This document shows, in pieces, positions 44,454 through 52,874 of a DNA stretch of 64,000 nt (the first letter of the stretch is position 1; every line of letters starts with the position of its first letter). The position numbers were made by a program, and so were the translations under genes. The notes beneath the pieces are model-generated. The model saw only the letters and a list, made by a program, of their open reading frames with translations. It ran no database searches and was not told the DNA's origin. This stretch comes from Peptoniphilus senegalensis JC140. Lineage in GTDB: Bacteria; Bacillota; Clostridia; Tissierellales; Peptoniphilaceae. The stretch is from positions 597,592-661,591 of the forward strand of contig NZ_HE610718.1 of the NCBI RefSeq assembly GCF_000321025.1, in the 5' to 3' direction.

Positions 44454-45383
44454 TTATAAAGTATCTTTAGAAAATTCTAGCAATTCTTCCTTTAATAATG
44501 AGATAAAAGCTTTTAAATATAAAGGTTTTTCCAAATAAGGATTAGAAACAATGTCAACACGGAGAGGATAGTTAAAATCTTTAATAGGAAAAAAGTATAT
44601 TTCATCATTTTGTAAAAAATTATTTGCTAACATTCTTGGGACAATAGCAGATGTAACATTATTTAAACATAAATCAATCTGTACATCGCACTCGCTAGTA
44701 TGACACACAACATTATTCAATTCTATTCCATGAGTTATTAAGTGCTGCTGTAGTAGTGTATTTAATGCTCCAGTTTCATTATAAAAAGTCATTGGGATAT
44801 TTTGAAAATATTTTAGATCAACACCTTTTTTAAAATTTTTTAAATCATATTGTGAGAAATTATTTATAAACATTTTTTTATTTATTACAAGATATAAATA
44901 ATCTTCACAAACATGTTCAATATGAAGTCCTAAATTTAAACTGGTATTTATTCCTAGAAAAATATCTAATTTATTATGCAATAATTTTTTTTCAAGAATT
45001 TTAGTATCACCGCTAAAAAATGAAATCTCAACATTTGGGAAAAGTTCATGATATCTTTTTAGTAATAATGGTATTAACAATTTAGATCTTGTAGTGCTCA
45101 TACCCACAGAAAAAGAACCTTTTCTTTCGTTAGAAAAATCCGAAATACTTTTCATAAGATTTTTTTCAATCAATTCTATATTATTTAAAGAATTAAAAAC
45201 AACTTCCCCTGCAGGTGTCAGATGCATATAAGGGTTTCTATGAAACAACTTTGTACCATATTCTTCTTCCATTCTTTTAATATGATCACTAACACATTGT
45301 TGAGTAACAAAAGCTCTTTTCGCAGCTTTACTTATACTTAAAGTTTCTGCAACTAACAAAAAAATTTTTTGGTTTTGAGTCAT
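44454..45383 (-). CDS. LysR-family transcriptional regulator
   Basis: A 309-residue LysR-type regulator with an N-terminal winged helix (SISKAAKRAFVTQQCVSDHIKR, then GTKLFHR) and a C-terminal periplasmic-binding-like effector domain of about 210 residues. The ATG at 45383 follows GAGGTG. It diverges from the DUF6282/TRAP operon, the standard layout for LysR control of an uptake pathway, and a long inverted repeat lies in the shared region. The likely inducer is the TRAP substrate or its product. Confidence 0.87.
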   Translation of the reverse strand: MTQNQKIFLLVAETLSISKAAKRAFVTQQCVSDHIKRMEEEYGTKLFHRNPYMHLTPAGEVVFNSLNNIELIEKNLMKSISDFSNERKGSFSVGMSTTRSKLLIPLLLKRYHELFPNVEISFFSGDTKILEKKLLHNKLDIFLGINTSLNLGLHIEHVCEDYLYLVINKKMFINNFSQYDLKNFKKGVDLKYFQNIPMTFYNETGALNTLLQQHLITHGIELNNVVCHTSECDVQIDLCLNNVTSAIVPRMLANNFLQNDEIYFFPIKDFNYPLRVDIVSNPYLEKPLYLKAFISLLKEELLEFSKDTL

Positions 45384-45503
45384 AAAACACCTCACAATAA
45401 AAATATTAAACAAAATAGAAAACAACAATTATTTTATTGAATTAAATATTATACAATAAAAAATTTAATCATCTAGTATCATTATATCAATATAAAGCAT
45501 AAC

Positions 45504-45546
45504 AAAACAAGTTAAATATTGTTAATTTTAAAAATATACTTGTTTT
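45504..45546. promoter_or_regulatory. candidate LysR operator pair
   Basis: AAAACAAGT (45504-45512) and ACTTGTTTT (45538-45546) form a perfect 9-base inverted repeat with centres about three helical turns apart, midway between the divergent lysR and DUF6282 genes. Confidence 0.5.
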
Positions 45547-45601
45547 ATTTTTATAAAAAGGATTGCTAAAGTTAGTGTTAGATAAGGAGGTTTGAATTTG
45601 T

Positions 45602-46453
45602 ATGAAAAACTCAATAAAAGAATTTATTGAAGGTTCATTTGATTTACATATTCATTCAGCACCTTCTCATGTTAAAAGAACAATTGATGATATTGATTTA
45701 ATTAAGAAAGCAAGTACATATAAAATGGCAGGAGTTTTAATTAAAAATCATTATGAAGCAACAAGTGGAAGAGCTGAGTTAATAAATACACATTTTAATT
45801 TTTTTACAAAAGCCTATGGAGGAGTTGTTTTAAATAGTACAGTTGGTGGAATTAATCCATATGCTTGTGAAAGTGCACTTAAAATGGGAGCGAAAATTGT
45901 ATGGTTGCCAACTAGAGATGCAGAGAATTCACTTAGATACGGAAATATGAAAGGTGATTTTTTTAACAGAGAAGGAATATCTGTTATTGATGATAAAGGG
46001 AAACTTATTAAAAGCTTCAAAGAAGTTGTAGAAGTTGTTAAAAAATATGATGCAACTTTAGCTACAGGACACATTAGCCTAGAAGAGAGCTTAAAAGTAT
46101 GTGATTATGCCATTAGAAAAAATGTAAAAGTCATTTTAACTCATCCTGACTGGAGCAGAACTAAAATACCTATGGACATTCAAATTGACTTGGGTAAAAA
46201 AGGAGTTTTTATAGAAAAGGTATGGGCAAATTTGGATGATGGAGATTGTAGTTCAGATGAATTTTTAAAGGTAATGAATAAATTGGATTTTAACAATACA
46301 TTTATTACTACAGACAGAGGATATTACACAAAAAAGCCACCATTTGAATCTTTGGTAGATTGTATAGAATTTCTTATTGAAAAAGGAGTTGACGGTAGAA
46401 ATATTGAAAAGATATTAAAAATAACGCCGAAAATTATAGTGGAAGGAGTATGA
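45602..46453 (+). CDS. DUF6282 amidohydrolase-like protein
   Basis: The 283-residue product resembles DUF6282 proteins and has an amidohydrolase-like series of putative metal ligands: HxH in FDLHIHSAPS near residue 17, VLIKNHYEAT near residue 46, a His in ATGHISLEES near residue 155, HPDWSR near residue 180 and an Asp in TTDRGYY near 240. A metal-dependent hydrolase of a C-N or C-O bond is likely. It precedes a complete TRAP transporter, overlapping the DctP gene's first possible codon, so substrate uptake and hydrolysis are probably linked. Confidence 0.72.
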   Translation: MKNSIKEFIEGSFDLHIHSAPSHVKRTIDDIDLIKKASTYKMAGVLIKNHYEATSGRAELINTHFNFFTKAYGGVVLNSTVGGINPYACESALKMGAKIVWLPTRDAENSLRYGNMKGDFFNREGISVIDDKGKLIKSFKEVVEVVKKYDATLATGHISLEESLKVCDYAIRKNVKVILTHPDWSRTKIPMDIQIDLGKKGVFIEKVWANLDDGDCSSDEFLKVMNKLDFNNTFITTDRGYYTKKPPFESLVDCIEFLIEKGVDGRNIEKILKITPKIIVEGV

Positions 46454-46455
46454 AA

Positions 46456-47451
46456 ATGAAAAGAATAATAAAAATATCTTTAGTACTAATATGTTTTTTT
46501 ATCTTAGTAGGGTGTTCGAAAAGAGATGATGGAAAAAAAGTTTTTCAAATTGGATTTACAACTGCACCAGTTGAAAATGATCCATACTATATTTTTGCAA
46601 AAACTTTTTCTGACATTGTAAAAGAAAAAACAAATGGAAGTATAGTAATAGACATAAAAGGATCTGGACAATTGGGTCAAGAAGGAGAAATGTTTACAGG
46701 AATGCAAATAGGAACAACTGATATGGCTATAATGACAAATGCTTATATAAGTGGTTACATACCTCAAGCGGGACTTTTTGATTTACCTTTTATTTTCAAA
46801 GATGGAAAGGAAGCAGCTAAAGTTTTAAGTGGGAAACTTGGAAATGAAATATTAAAAGGATATGAAGAGTATGGTATAGAAGGTCTTGCTTATGGCGAAG
46901 GAGGATTTAGACATTTAGTAACTTTAAAAAATGAAGTAAAGAAACCTGAAGACTTTCATGGATTGAAGATAAGATGTATGGAAACAGATACTTATATAGC
47001 AACCTATCAAGAACTTGGTACGAACGCAGTGCCTATGGCATGGTCAGAAACAATAACTGGTTTGCAACAGGGAACTATAGACGGTTTAGATATACCAGTT
47101 AGTGTAATTTATACAAATGGTTTTGCTGATATTGCAAAAGACTTAAATATGACAGGACATTTTTATTCTCCTTTGATTCTATGTGTTTCAAAAAGTGTTT
47201 ATGATAAATTAGATTCAAAAGAACAAAAGATTCTAAAAGAAGCTGCAATTGAAGCAGGAGAAGCTACAAGAAAAAATAATGCAAGCTTAGAACCTAATAT
47301 GCTTGATGAGATGGAAGAAAAAGGCATGACAATTGTTCGAGATGTCGATAAAGAAGCTTTTCAAAAAGCTTTTAAAGATTTTTATGACAAGAGAGCTGAA
47401 GGAATAGGTAAAGAATATTTAGATGAATTAAGAAAAGAACTTAATTTCTAA
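46456..47451 (+). CDS. TRAP transporter solute-binding protein, DctP family
   Basis: The 331-residue product is a lipoprotein: basic MKRIIK, a hydrophobic stretch and the lipobox ILVGC with Cys near residue 20. The mature protein has the DctP hallmark NGSIVIDIKGSGQLGQEG, GTTDMAIMTNAY and a conserved Arg region LKIRCMETDTY near residue 175 that binds the carboxylate of TRAP ligands. It would capture an organic acid outside the membrane for the DctQM pair that follows. Start 46456 is preferred over an overlapping ATG six bases upstream because of spacing to GGAAGGAG. Confidence 0.9.
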   Translation: MKRIIKISLVLICFFILVGCSKRDDGKKVFQIGFTTAPVENDPYYIFAKTFSDIVKEKTNGSIVIDIKGSGQLGQEGEMFTGMQIGTTDMAIMTNAYISGYIPQAGLFDLPFIFKDGKEAAKVLSGKLGNEILKGYEEYGIEGLAYGEGGFRHLVTLKNEVKKPEDFHGLKIRCMETDTYIATYQELGTNAVPMAWSETITGLQQGTIDGLDIPVSVIYTNGFADIAKDLNMTGHFYSPLILCVSKSVYDKLDSKEQKILKEAAIEAGEATRKNNASLEPNMLDEMEEKGMTIVRDVDKEAFQKAFKDFYDKRAEGIGKEYLDELRKELNF

Positions 47452-47465
47452 GAAAGGAGAAATTT

Positions 47466-47939
47466 ATGGAAAAAGCATACAATATTGTAACAAAAATTTT
47501 AAAGTTTGCAATAGTAATTGTTTTTAGTGTTTTAGTAGCATCTTGCGTTCTTCAAGTTTTTACTAGATTTGTTCTAAACTCTTCTTTATCTTGGACAGAA
47601 GAATTGGCTAGATATACTTTTATTTGGGCTAATATGCTTGGAGCAATTTTATGTACTAAGAATAAAAGTAATGCGACAGTAAGTGTAATAACGGATAACC
47701 TAAGTGCTAAAAATCAAGTTATATTAAGAAAAATTGTTAATGTACTATCCATATTAATAGGCCTGATACTTTTGCTTTATGGAACTAGAGTTGCATGGGC
47801 AGTTAGAACTCAATTAAGTCCTGCACTTAGAATTAGCATGAGCTTTGTTTATGGCGCAGCACCTATATTTGGAGCATTGTTAATTTTTTATTGTGTGTAT
47901 GATATGTGTTCTTCAAAAAATAATGAGGTGATCAAATGA
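47466..47939 (+). CDS. TRAP transporter small membrane subunit DctQ
   Basis: The 157-residue product has four membrane segments and the family motif SLSWTEELARYTFIWANMLGA near residues 38-58. It pairs with the large DctM subunit, overlapping its gene by four bases (ATGA). AGAAAGGAG precedes the start. Confidence 0.9.
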   Translation: MEKAYNIVTKILKFAIVIVFSVLVASCVLQVFTRFVLNSSLSWTEELARYTFIWANMLGAILCTKNKSNATVSVITDNLSAKNQVILRKIVNVLSILIGLILLLYGTRVAWAVRTQLSPALRISMSFVYGAAPIFGALLIFYCVYDMCSSKNNEVIK

Positions 47940-49219
47940 TAGGTATAATGTTTATTGTAATGTTTGCTTTGATTTTTATTGGACTTCCAGTATATTTGTC
48001 AATCTTAGGATCAGGAAGTATGTTTTTAATAGCGACAGGAATAAAACCACTTTTGTTAGTTAGTCAAAGGATGACAACAGGGCTAGATTCTTTCCCGTTA
48101 TTAGCCATTCCTCTTTTTGTATTAGTGGGGGAATTAATGGATAGAGGAGGGATTTCTAAGAGAATGATAGACTGGGCAGATTCATTAATGGGATGGGTGC
48201 CTGGAGGTTTAGGAGTAGTAACAATTGTATCTTGTGCTATTTTTGCTGCTTTAACTGGATCTGGTCCAGCAACTGTAGCAGCTATTGGTTCAATAATGAT
48301 ACCATCATTAACGAATACTGGATATGATAAAAAAACAGCAGCAGGCATGGTTGCGGCAGGTGGAGCTTTGGGACCTATAATTCCACCTAGTATCCCTATG
48401 ATTATCTATGGAGTTACTATGGGATTATCTATTCCTAAAATGTTTATTGCTGGTATTATTCCAGGAATAGTTATGATGCTATTACTAATATTCGTTAATT
48501 TTATTCTCACAAAAAATAAACCAGAAATATTAAAAAATAGAGAAAAATTCAGCTTTAAAAGATTGTTAAAGAGTACATGGTCAGCATTAGGTGCGTTATT
48601 GTTACCGATTATAATATTAGGAGGGATATACTCAGGTGTGTTTACCCCAACGGAAGCTGCTGCAGTGGGAGTTGTTTATGCCCTATTACTTGGATTTTTT
48701 ATATATCGTGAAATACAAGTAAAAGATCTATCGGATGCATTACTTAAAGCTATGGAAACAGCTGCAATGGTTGGAATAATAATGGGTGCTGCAAATCTAT
48801 TATCTTGGATTATGTCAGTTAATAATTTTGGAGATATGGTAACTAATGCCTTAGGGTCATTTATAACTACTAAATATTCTTATTTAATTGTTTTAATGAT
48901 ATTATTGTTCTTTGTTGGAGCTTTGATGGATACAGTAGCAGCAATAATCATATTAGCACCAGTACTAGTTCCTTTTGGTATAGAACTTGGTATAGATCCA
49001 CTTCACTTAGGAATGATATTTGTAATTAATTTGGTAATAGGATATGTTACTCCACCTTTTGGATATAATTTGTTTACAGCACAATCAATAACAGGATTAA
49101 AGTTCAACGATATAGTTAAGGGTGTAATACCTTTCTTAATAATTGAACTAGTATCAGTACTATTATTTGCTTTTGTTCCAAATATAATTACATTTGTACC
49201 AAATATGTTGGGACTTTAA
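47936..49219 (+). CDS. TRAP transporter large membrane subunit DctM
   Basis: A 427-residue membrane protein with about twelve to thirteen helices that carries the Na+-driven transport path of TRAP systems. It shows LTGSGPATVAAIGSIMIP near residue 105, the PIIPPSIPMIIYG block near residue 145 and YVTPPFGYNLF near residue 370, all conserved in DctM. It completes the operon, which ends in a strong terminator. Substrate is unknown; see the DUF6282 entry. Confidence 0.92.
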   Translation: MIGIMFIVMFALIFIGLPVYLSILGSGSMFLIATGIKPLLLVSQRMTTGLDSFPLLAIPLFVLVGELMDRGGISKRMIDWADSLMGWVPGGLGVVTIVSCAIFAALTGSGPATVAAIGSIMIPSLTNTGYDKKTAAGMVAAGGALGPIIPPSIPMIIYGVTMGLSIPKMFIAGIIPGIVMMLLLIFVNFILTKNKPEILKNREKFSFKRLLKSTWSALGALLLPIIILGGIYSGVFTPTEAAAVGVVYALLLGFFIYREIQVKDLSDALLKAMETAAMVGIIMGAANLLSWIMSVNNFGDMVTNALGSFITTKYSYLIVLMILLFFVGALMDTVAAIIILAPVLVPFGIELGIDPLHLGMIFVINLVIGYVTPPFGYNLFTAQSITGLKFNDIVKGVIPFLIIELVSVLLFAFVPNIITFVPNMLGL

Positions 49220-49241
49220 AATTTAAAAAATTATCAATGGA

Positions 49242-49276
49242 AAAAGCCTCCAAGTTATATAACTTAGAGGCTTTTA
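49242..49276. terminator. bidirectional terminator
   Basis: AAAAGCCTC-C-AAGTTATATAACTT-A-GAGGCTTTT, a 9-bp outer stem plus an AT-rich inner stem, between dctM and the convergent amidase gene. Confidence 0.88.
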
Positions 49277-49289
49277 TCTGTAAAAAATT

Positions 49290-50084
49290 TTAAAATTTTC
49301 TATTTCGTCTTGAGACTTCTAGGGGAAGTTTTTCTCTTTCTCTTTTTATTTTTTCGTTTTCTAATTTAACTATGGCAAGATTTTTTTCTTCGCCAAGGTC
49401 TACTTCAATTTCTCCACCTGGTGCTACACATAGTGAGTGAGCGTAAGCGTTTTTTGAAAGTTCATGGTCTCTTGCTATTGCAGGGGAGACTATATAGCAT
49501 TGTGTGTCAACAGCTCTAGCTTGGTTTAATAAGTGGAAGTGTCTTTCTCCAGTCTTTTTCATAAAAGTTGATGGCACAAAGATAACCTCTGCACCAAAAT
49601 CACGAAAACTTTGGAAGAGTTCAGGAAATCGGAGGTCAAAACAAATTGCGAGACCAAAGATTCCGTATTCTGTTTCGAAAACGCCAAGAGATTTGCCAGC
49701 GGAAATTGTGTCAGACTCCTTGTAGTCTTCAATGTCAAAGAGATTTATTTTTGAATATCTGTAAATTTCATTGCCACTTTTGTCAAAGACATAGGAGCGA
49801 TTGTAAATTTTATCGCCAGACTTAATTGGTATTGAGCCGCCAATTAAGTAGACGCCATTTTCTTTTGCAACTTGGCTCATTTTTTTGTAAGTCTCGCCAA
49901 AATCTTCTTCTGCAAATTTTGTGAAATAAGAATTTTGGTAGGGGCAGTTCCACATTTCTGGAAGACAAACTACATCAGCACCTTCCTTTTTTGCACGAGA
50001 CACATATTCTTCCATTGTCTTTAAGTTTTTATTTTTATCGCCAGTGGCTGGCAACTGAATTATTCCTACATTAAAATCTTTCAT
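49290..50084 (-). CDS. carbon-nitrogen hydrolase (Nit2/omega-amidase-like)
   Basis: A 264-residue nitrilase-superfamily enzyme with the catalytic triad Glu43 (LPEMWN), Lys in RYSKINLFDI near residue 112 and Cys in LAICFDLRFPE near residue 147. The Nit2 branch hydrolyses alpha-ketoglutaramate or alpha-ketosuccinamate formed by glutamine or asparagine transamination, giving 2-oxo acid and ammonia; a repair role is also known for relatives. The uppP gene ends eight bases upstream, so both are in one transcript with dnaB-rplI-gdpP possibly separate. Confidence 0.87.
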   Translation of the reverse strand: MKDFNVGIIQLPATGDKNKNLKTMEEYVSRAKKEGADVVCLPEMWNCPYQNSYFTKFAEEDFGETYKKMSQVAKENGVYLIGGSIPIKSGDKIYNRSYVFDKSGNEIYRYSKINLFDIEDYKESDTISAGKSLGVFETEYGIFGLAICFDLRFPELFQSFRDFGAEVIFVPSTFMKKTGERHFHLLNQARAVDTQCYIVSPAIARDHELSKNAYAHSLCVAPGGEIEVDLGEEKNLAIVKLENEKIKREREKLPLEVSRRNRKF

Positions 50085-50091
50085 TTTTACC

Positions 50092-50967
50092 TCAAATCAT
50101 GTTAAAAAAGCCAAGGCATAGAACTACAAGTCCAAGGATTATTCTGTAATAACCAAAGGGAATAAAGTCATGTTCACGAACATAGCCAAGGAATTTTTTT
50201 ATTACTATTAATGCAACGATATACGAAATCACACCACCAAATAAAATCAAAAACCATTGCCAAGCTGTAAAGGAAAAGCCAATTTTAAAAATTTTAAGGG
50301 CAGTTGCACCAAGCATAGTTGGGACTGCAAGATAGAAAGAAAATTTTGCAGAGCTTGTCCTTGAACAGCCAAGTAACATTGCACCGATAATTGTTGCAGC
50401 AGAGCGAGATGTTCCTGGCACCATGGCAAGGCATTGGAAAAATCCAATTAAAAAGGCTGTTTTTAATGTTATCTCGTCTAAATTTTCATATTTAAAAACT
50501 TTATTTTTATTATTTTTTTCCATGAAAATAATTACTAGGCCATAAAAAATCAGTGTAATAGAAACTGTAGTAGTATTAAAGAAGTGAGCGTCGATAAAGT
50601 CATCTAGCAAAAATCCAAAGAAAGCTGCGGGAAGAAATCCTACGATTATCTTTGCAATTAGTCTCATAGTTTCCATATCTCGGTACTTAAATTTTTCTTT
50701 AAAACTTAAACTTTCATAATTTTCTTCGCCAATTACTGGCACAATTTTGCCTTTTGCAATTGGATTTACATCGTAAAAATATAAATAAACAACAGCTAGT
50801 ATTGCACCAAGCTGAATAATTACATTAAAGGCGTTGGAAAAAGCTTGTGGCTCAAGCTTTAGAAAAGTGTTAGCTATAATTAAATGTCCTGTAGAAGAAA
50901 TTGGAAGAAACTCTGTAAGTCCCTCAATTATTCCAAGAAAAATTACTTTTATTAAATCTAAAATCAT
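50092..50967 (-). CDS. uppP: undecaprenyl-diphosphatase UppP (BacA)
   Basis: Removes a phosphate from undecaprenyl diphosphate to recycle the wall-lipid carrier; loss sensitises to bacitracin. The 291 residues contain about eight helices and both active-site motifs: EGLTEFLPISSTGHL near residue 14 and PGTSRSAATI near residue 167. The ATG at 50967 follows GGAGG at ideal spacing and gives a family-standard N-terminus; a longer upstream frame is unsupported. Followed closely by the Nit2-like gene. Confidence 0.94.
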   Translation of the reverse strand: MILDLIKVIFLGIIEGLTEFLPISSTGHLIIANTFLKLEPQAFSNAFNVIIQLGAILAVVYLYFYDVNPIAKGKIVPVIGEENYESLSFKEKFKYRDMETMRLIAKIIVGFLPAAFFGFLLDDFIDAHFFNTTTVSITLIFYGLVIIFMEKNNKNKVFKYENLDEITLKTAFLIGFFQCLAMVPGTSRSAATIIGAMLLGCSRTSSAKFSFYLAVPTMLGATALKIFKIGFSFTAWQWFLILFGGVISYIVALIVIKKFLGYVREHDFIPFGYYRIILGLVVLCLGFFNMI

Positions 50968-51009
50968 ATTTACCTCCAAATTTATCAAAGATATTATAAC
51001 ATTTGTGGC

Positions 51010-51049
51010 AAAAAAAATAAAAGGCTCTCGCCATAAAGACAAGAGCCTT
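51010..51049 (-). terminator. terminator of the DUF2232-gdpP-rplI-dnaB run
   Basis: AAGGCTCT (51021-51028) pairs with AGAGCCTT (51042-51049); on the minus strand a T-rich tract follows. Confidence 0.82.
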
Positions 51050-51056
51050 AAAAATT

Positions 51057-52418
51057 TTATTCACTTCTTTGTAAATTCAAAAATTTTGTGAATTCTTTCT
51101 TAAACATCAACTCAACTGTTCCCGTAGGTCCGTTTCTATGTTTTGCAATAATAACTTCGCCAATATTTGGCTTTTCTGATTCTTCCTTTGTGTAATATTC
51201 ATCTCTGTATAAAAACATTACTATGTCAGCGTCTTGTTCAATTGCACCGGATTCACGAAGATCTGACAAGATTGGTCTGTGGTCAGTTCTTAGCTCTGGT
51301 GCACGAGAAAGTTGAGAAAGTGCAATAACTGGCACTTCAAGTTCCTTGGCTATTGCCTTTAAATTTCTTGAGATGGCAGAAATTTCTTGTTGTCTTGATT
51401 CAGCTCTAGAGCTCATTTGCATAAGTTGGAGATAGTCTATTACTATTAAGTCAAGCCCTTTTTCCAATTTCATTCTTCTGCACTTTGCCTTTAATTCAAG
51501 AGGCGAGATTCCAGCTGTATCATCAATTTCCATTTTTAAATTTGAGACAATAGGCATTGTATTAATTATTTTTGTCCACTCTTCTTCATTTAAGTTACCA
51601 GAAATAACTTTTTGTAAATCTACATGGGCATTTGATGAAATAATTCTTTGGAAAAGTTGGTTCTTACTCATTTCAAGAGAAAAAACTGCTACAGAGGCTC
51701 CACCTCTTAGCGCTGCATTAGTGGCAATATTTACCATGAGGGCAGTTTTCCCCATAGAAGGCCTTGCTGCAAGAAGAATTAAGTCTGACTTTTGTAGACC
51801 AGAAATTTTCCTGTCAAGGTCCACAAATCCAGTAGTAAGTCCAGTTAAGGCATTAGGATTTTGTGCCTTCTTTTCCAAATCAGAAAAGGATTCAAGTGCA
51901 ATATTTTTTATGTTTACAAGACCATTTTTTGTAGAGTCTTGCGTAATATCGAATACAGATTTTTCTGCAAGTTCAATTATAAGGTCTGCCTTTGCATCTG
52001 ATGAATAGGCAGCAGAAATAATTTTGTCAGAGGCATTTATTAATTCTCTGAGGATTCCCTTTTCCTTAATAATTTTGCAGTAAGACCTTATATTTGATAC
52101 AGCAGTAACATTAGAAGATAAATCGGCAAGATAAGTTATGCCACCAACTTCTTCCAATGAGTCAGTTTTCTTCAGCTCTTCTGCAATTGTGATTACATCA
52201 GCAGGTTCGTTTCTGTTATAGATATTTAAGATTGCATCGTAAATTTTTCTGTGAGCGTCTTGATAAAAATCTTCTGTCCTTAAAATTTCAATTGATGCAG
52301 TGATAGCTTCCTTTGATAACATCATAGAGCCAAGGGCAGATTCCTCTGTCTCCAAGCTGTGAGGAGGCATTTTTAAATTTTCAACAGAATTTAGATTTAA
52401 TTCGCCATTTACATCCAT
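51057..52418 (-). CDS. dnaB: replicative DNA helicase DnaB
   Basis: Hexameric 5'-3' helicase of the replication fork (called DnaC in Bacillus). The 453-residue product has the N-terminal DnaB helical domain, then the RecA-like core with Walker A ARPSMGKTAL near residue 213, the H1a/H4 block and LDLIVIDYLQLM, plus SQLSRAPELR and the SLRESGAIEQ-type QDADIVMFLYR arginine-finger region. It overlaps rplI by a few bases; ATG 52418 is preferred, with an in-frame TTG at 52427 overlapping the rplI stop as alternative. This gene order (gdpP-rplI-dnaB) is classical for Firmicutes. Confidence 0.95.
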   Translation of the reverse strand: MDVNGELNLNSVENLKMPPHSLETEESALGSMMLSKEAITASIEILRTEDFYQDAHRKIYDAILNIYNRNEPADVITIAEELKKTDSLEEVGGITYLADLSSNVTAVSNIRSYCKIIKEKGILRELINASDKIISAAYSSDAKADLIIELAEKSVFDITQDSTKNGLVNIKNIALESFSDLEKKAQNPNALTGLTTGFVDLDRKISGLQKSDLILLAARPSMGKTALMVNIATNAALRGGASVAVFSLEMSKNQLFQRIISSNAHVDLQKVISGNLNEEEWTKIINTMPIVSNLKMEIDDTAGISPLELKAKCRRMKLEKGLDLIVIDYLQLMQMSSRAESRQQEISAISRNLKAIAKELEVPVIALSQLSRAPELRTDHRPILSDLRESGAIEQDADIVMFLYRDEYYTKEESEKPNIGEVIIAKHRNGPTGTVELMFKKEFTKFLNLQRSE

Positions 52419-52423
52419 ATCAA

Positions 52424-52873
52424 TCAAGATTCCGGTCTAACATTAACCTTTAAAGTTGCAGTCACGTCTGAGTATAATTTTATGTCGATATTTTTCATTC
52501 CAGCTTCTTTAATGTTTTCAGCTAAATCAATTTTTTTCTTGTCAACTTCAATTTTGTATTCGCTTTTTAAATTTTTTGCAATATCTTGTGATGTTATTGC
52601 ACCAAAAAGTCTTCCGCCTTCGCCAGCTTTTGCCTTAATAGTTAAAGTTATTTCTTCGATTTTTTTCTTAACTTCATTAGCCTTTGCACGATTTTCCTTT
52701 TCTAACTTTTCTTCTTCAATTTTATTTTTCTTCCATGTCTCCATATTTTCTGGAGTAGCTTCAATGGCAACTCCTCTTGGAATTAAAAAGTTACGAGCAT
52801 AGCCAGTCTTTGCGTTAACTATACTTCCTTTAGTGCCTAAGTTTTTGTCGTCTTTTAATAAAATTACTTTCAT
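52424..52873 (-). CDS. rplI: 50S ribosomal protein L9
   Basis: Binds 23S rRNA near the L1 stalk. The 149-residue product begins [19 protein letters not shown] with the signature [13 protein letters not shown], a long central helix of alternating charge and the C-terminal domain with [14 protein letters not shown]. It begins one base after the gdpP gene and overlaps the dnaB start region. GAGGAAT precedes the ATG. Confidence 0.96.
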   Translation of the reverse strand: MKVILLKDDKNLGTKGSIVNAKTGYARNFLIPRGVAIEATPENMETWKKNKIEEEKLEKENRAKANEVKKKIEEITLTIKAKAGEGGRLFGAITSQDIAKNLKSEYKIEVDKKKIDLAENIKEAGMKNIDIKLYSDVTATLKVNVRPES

Positions 52874-52874
52874 C

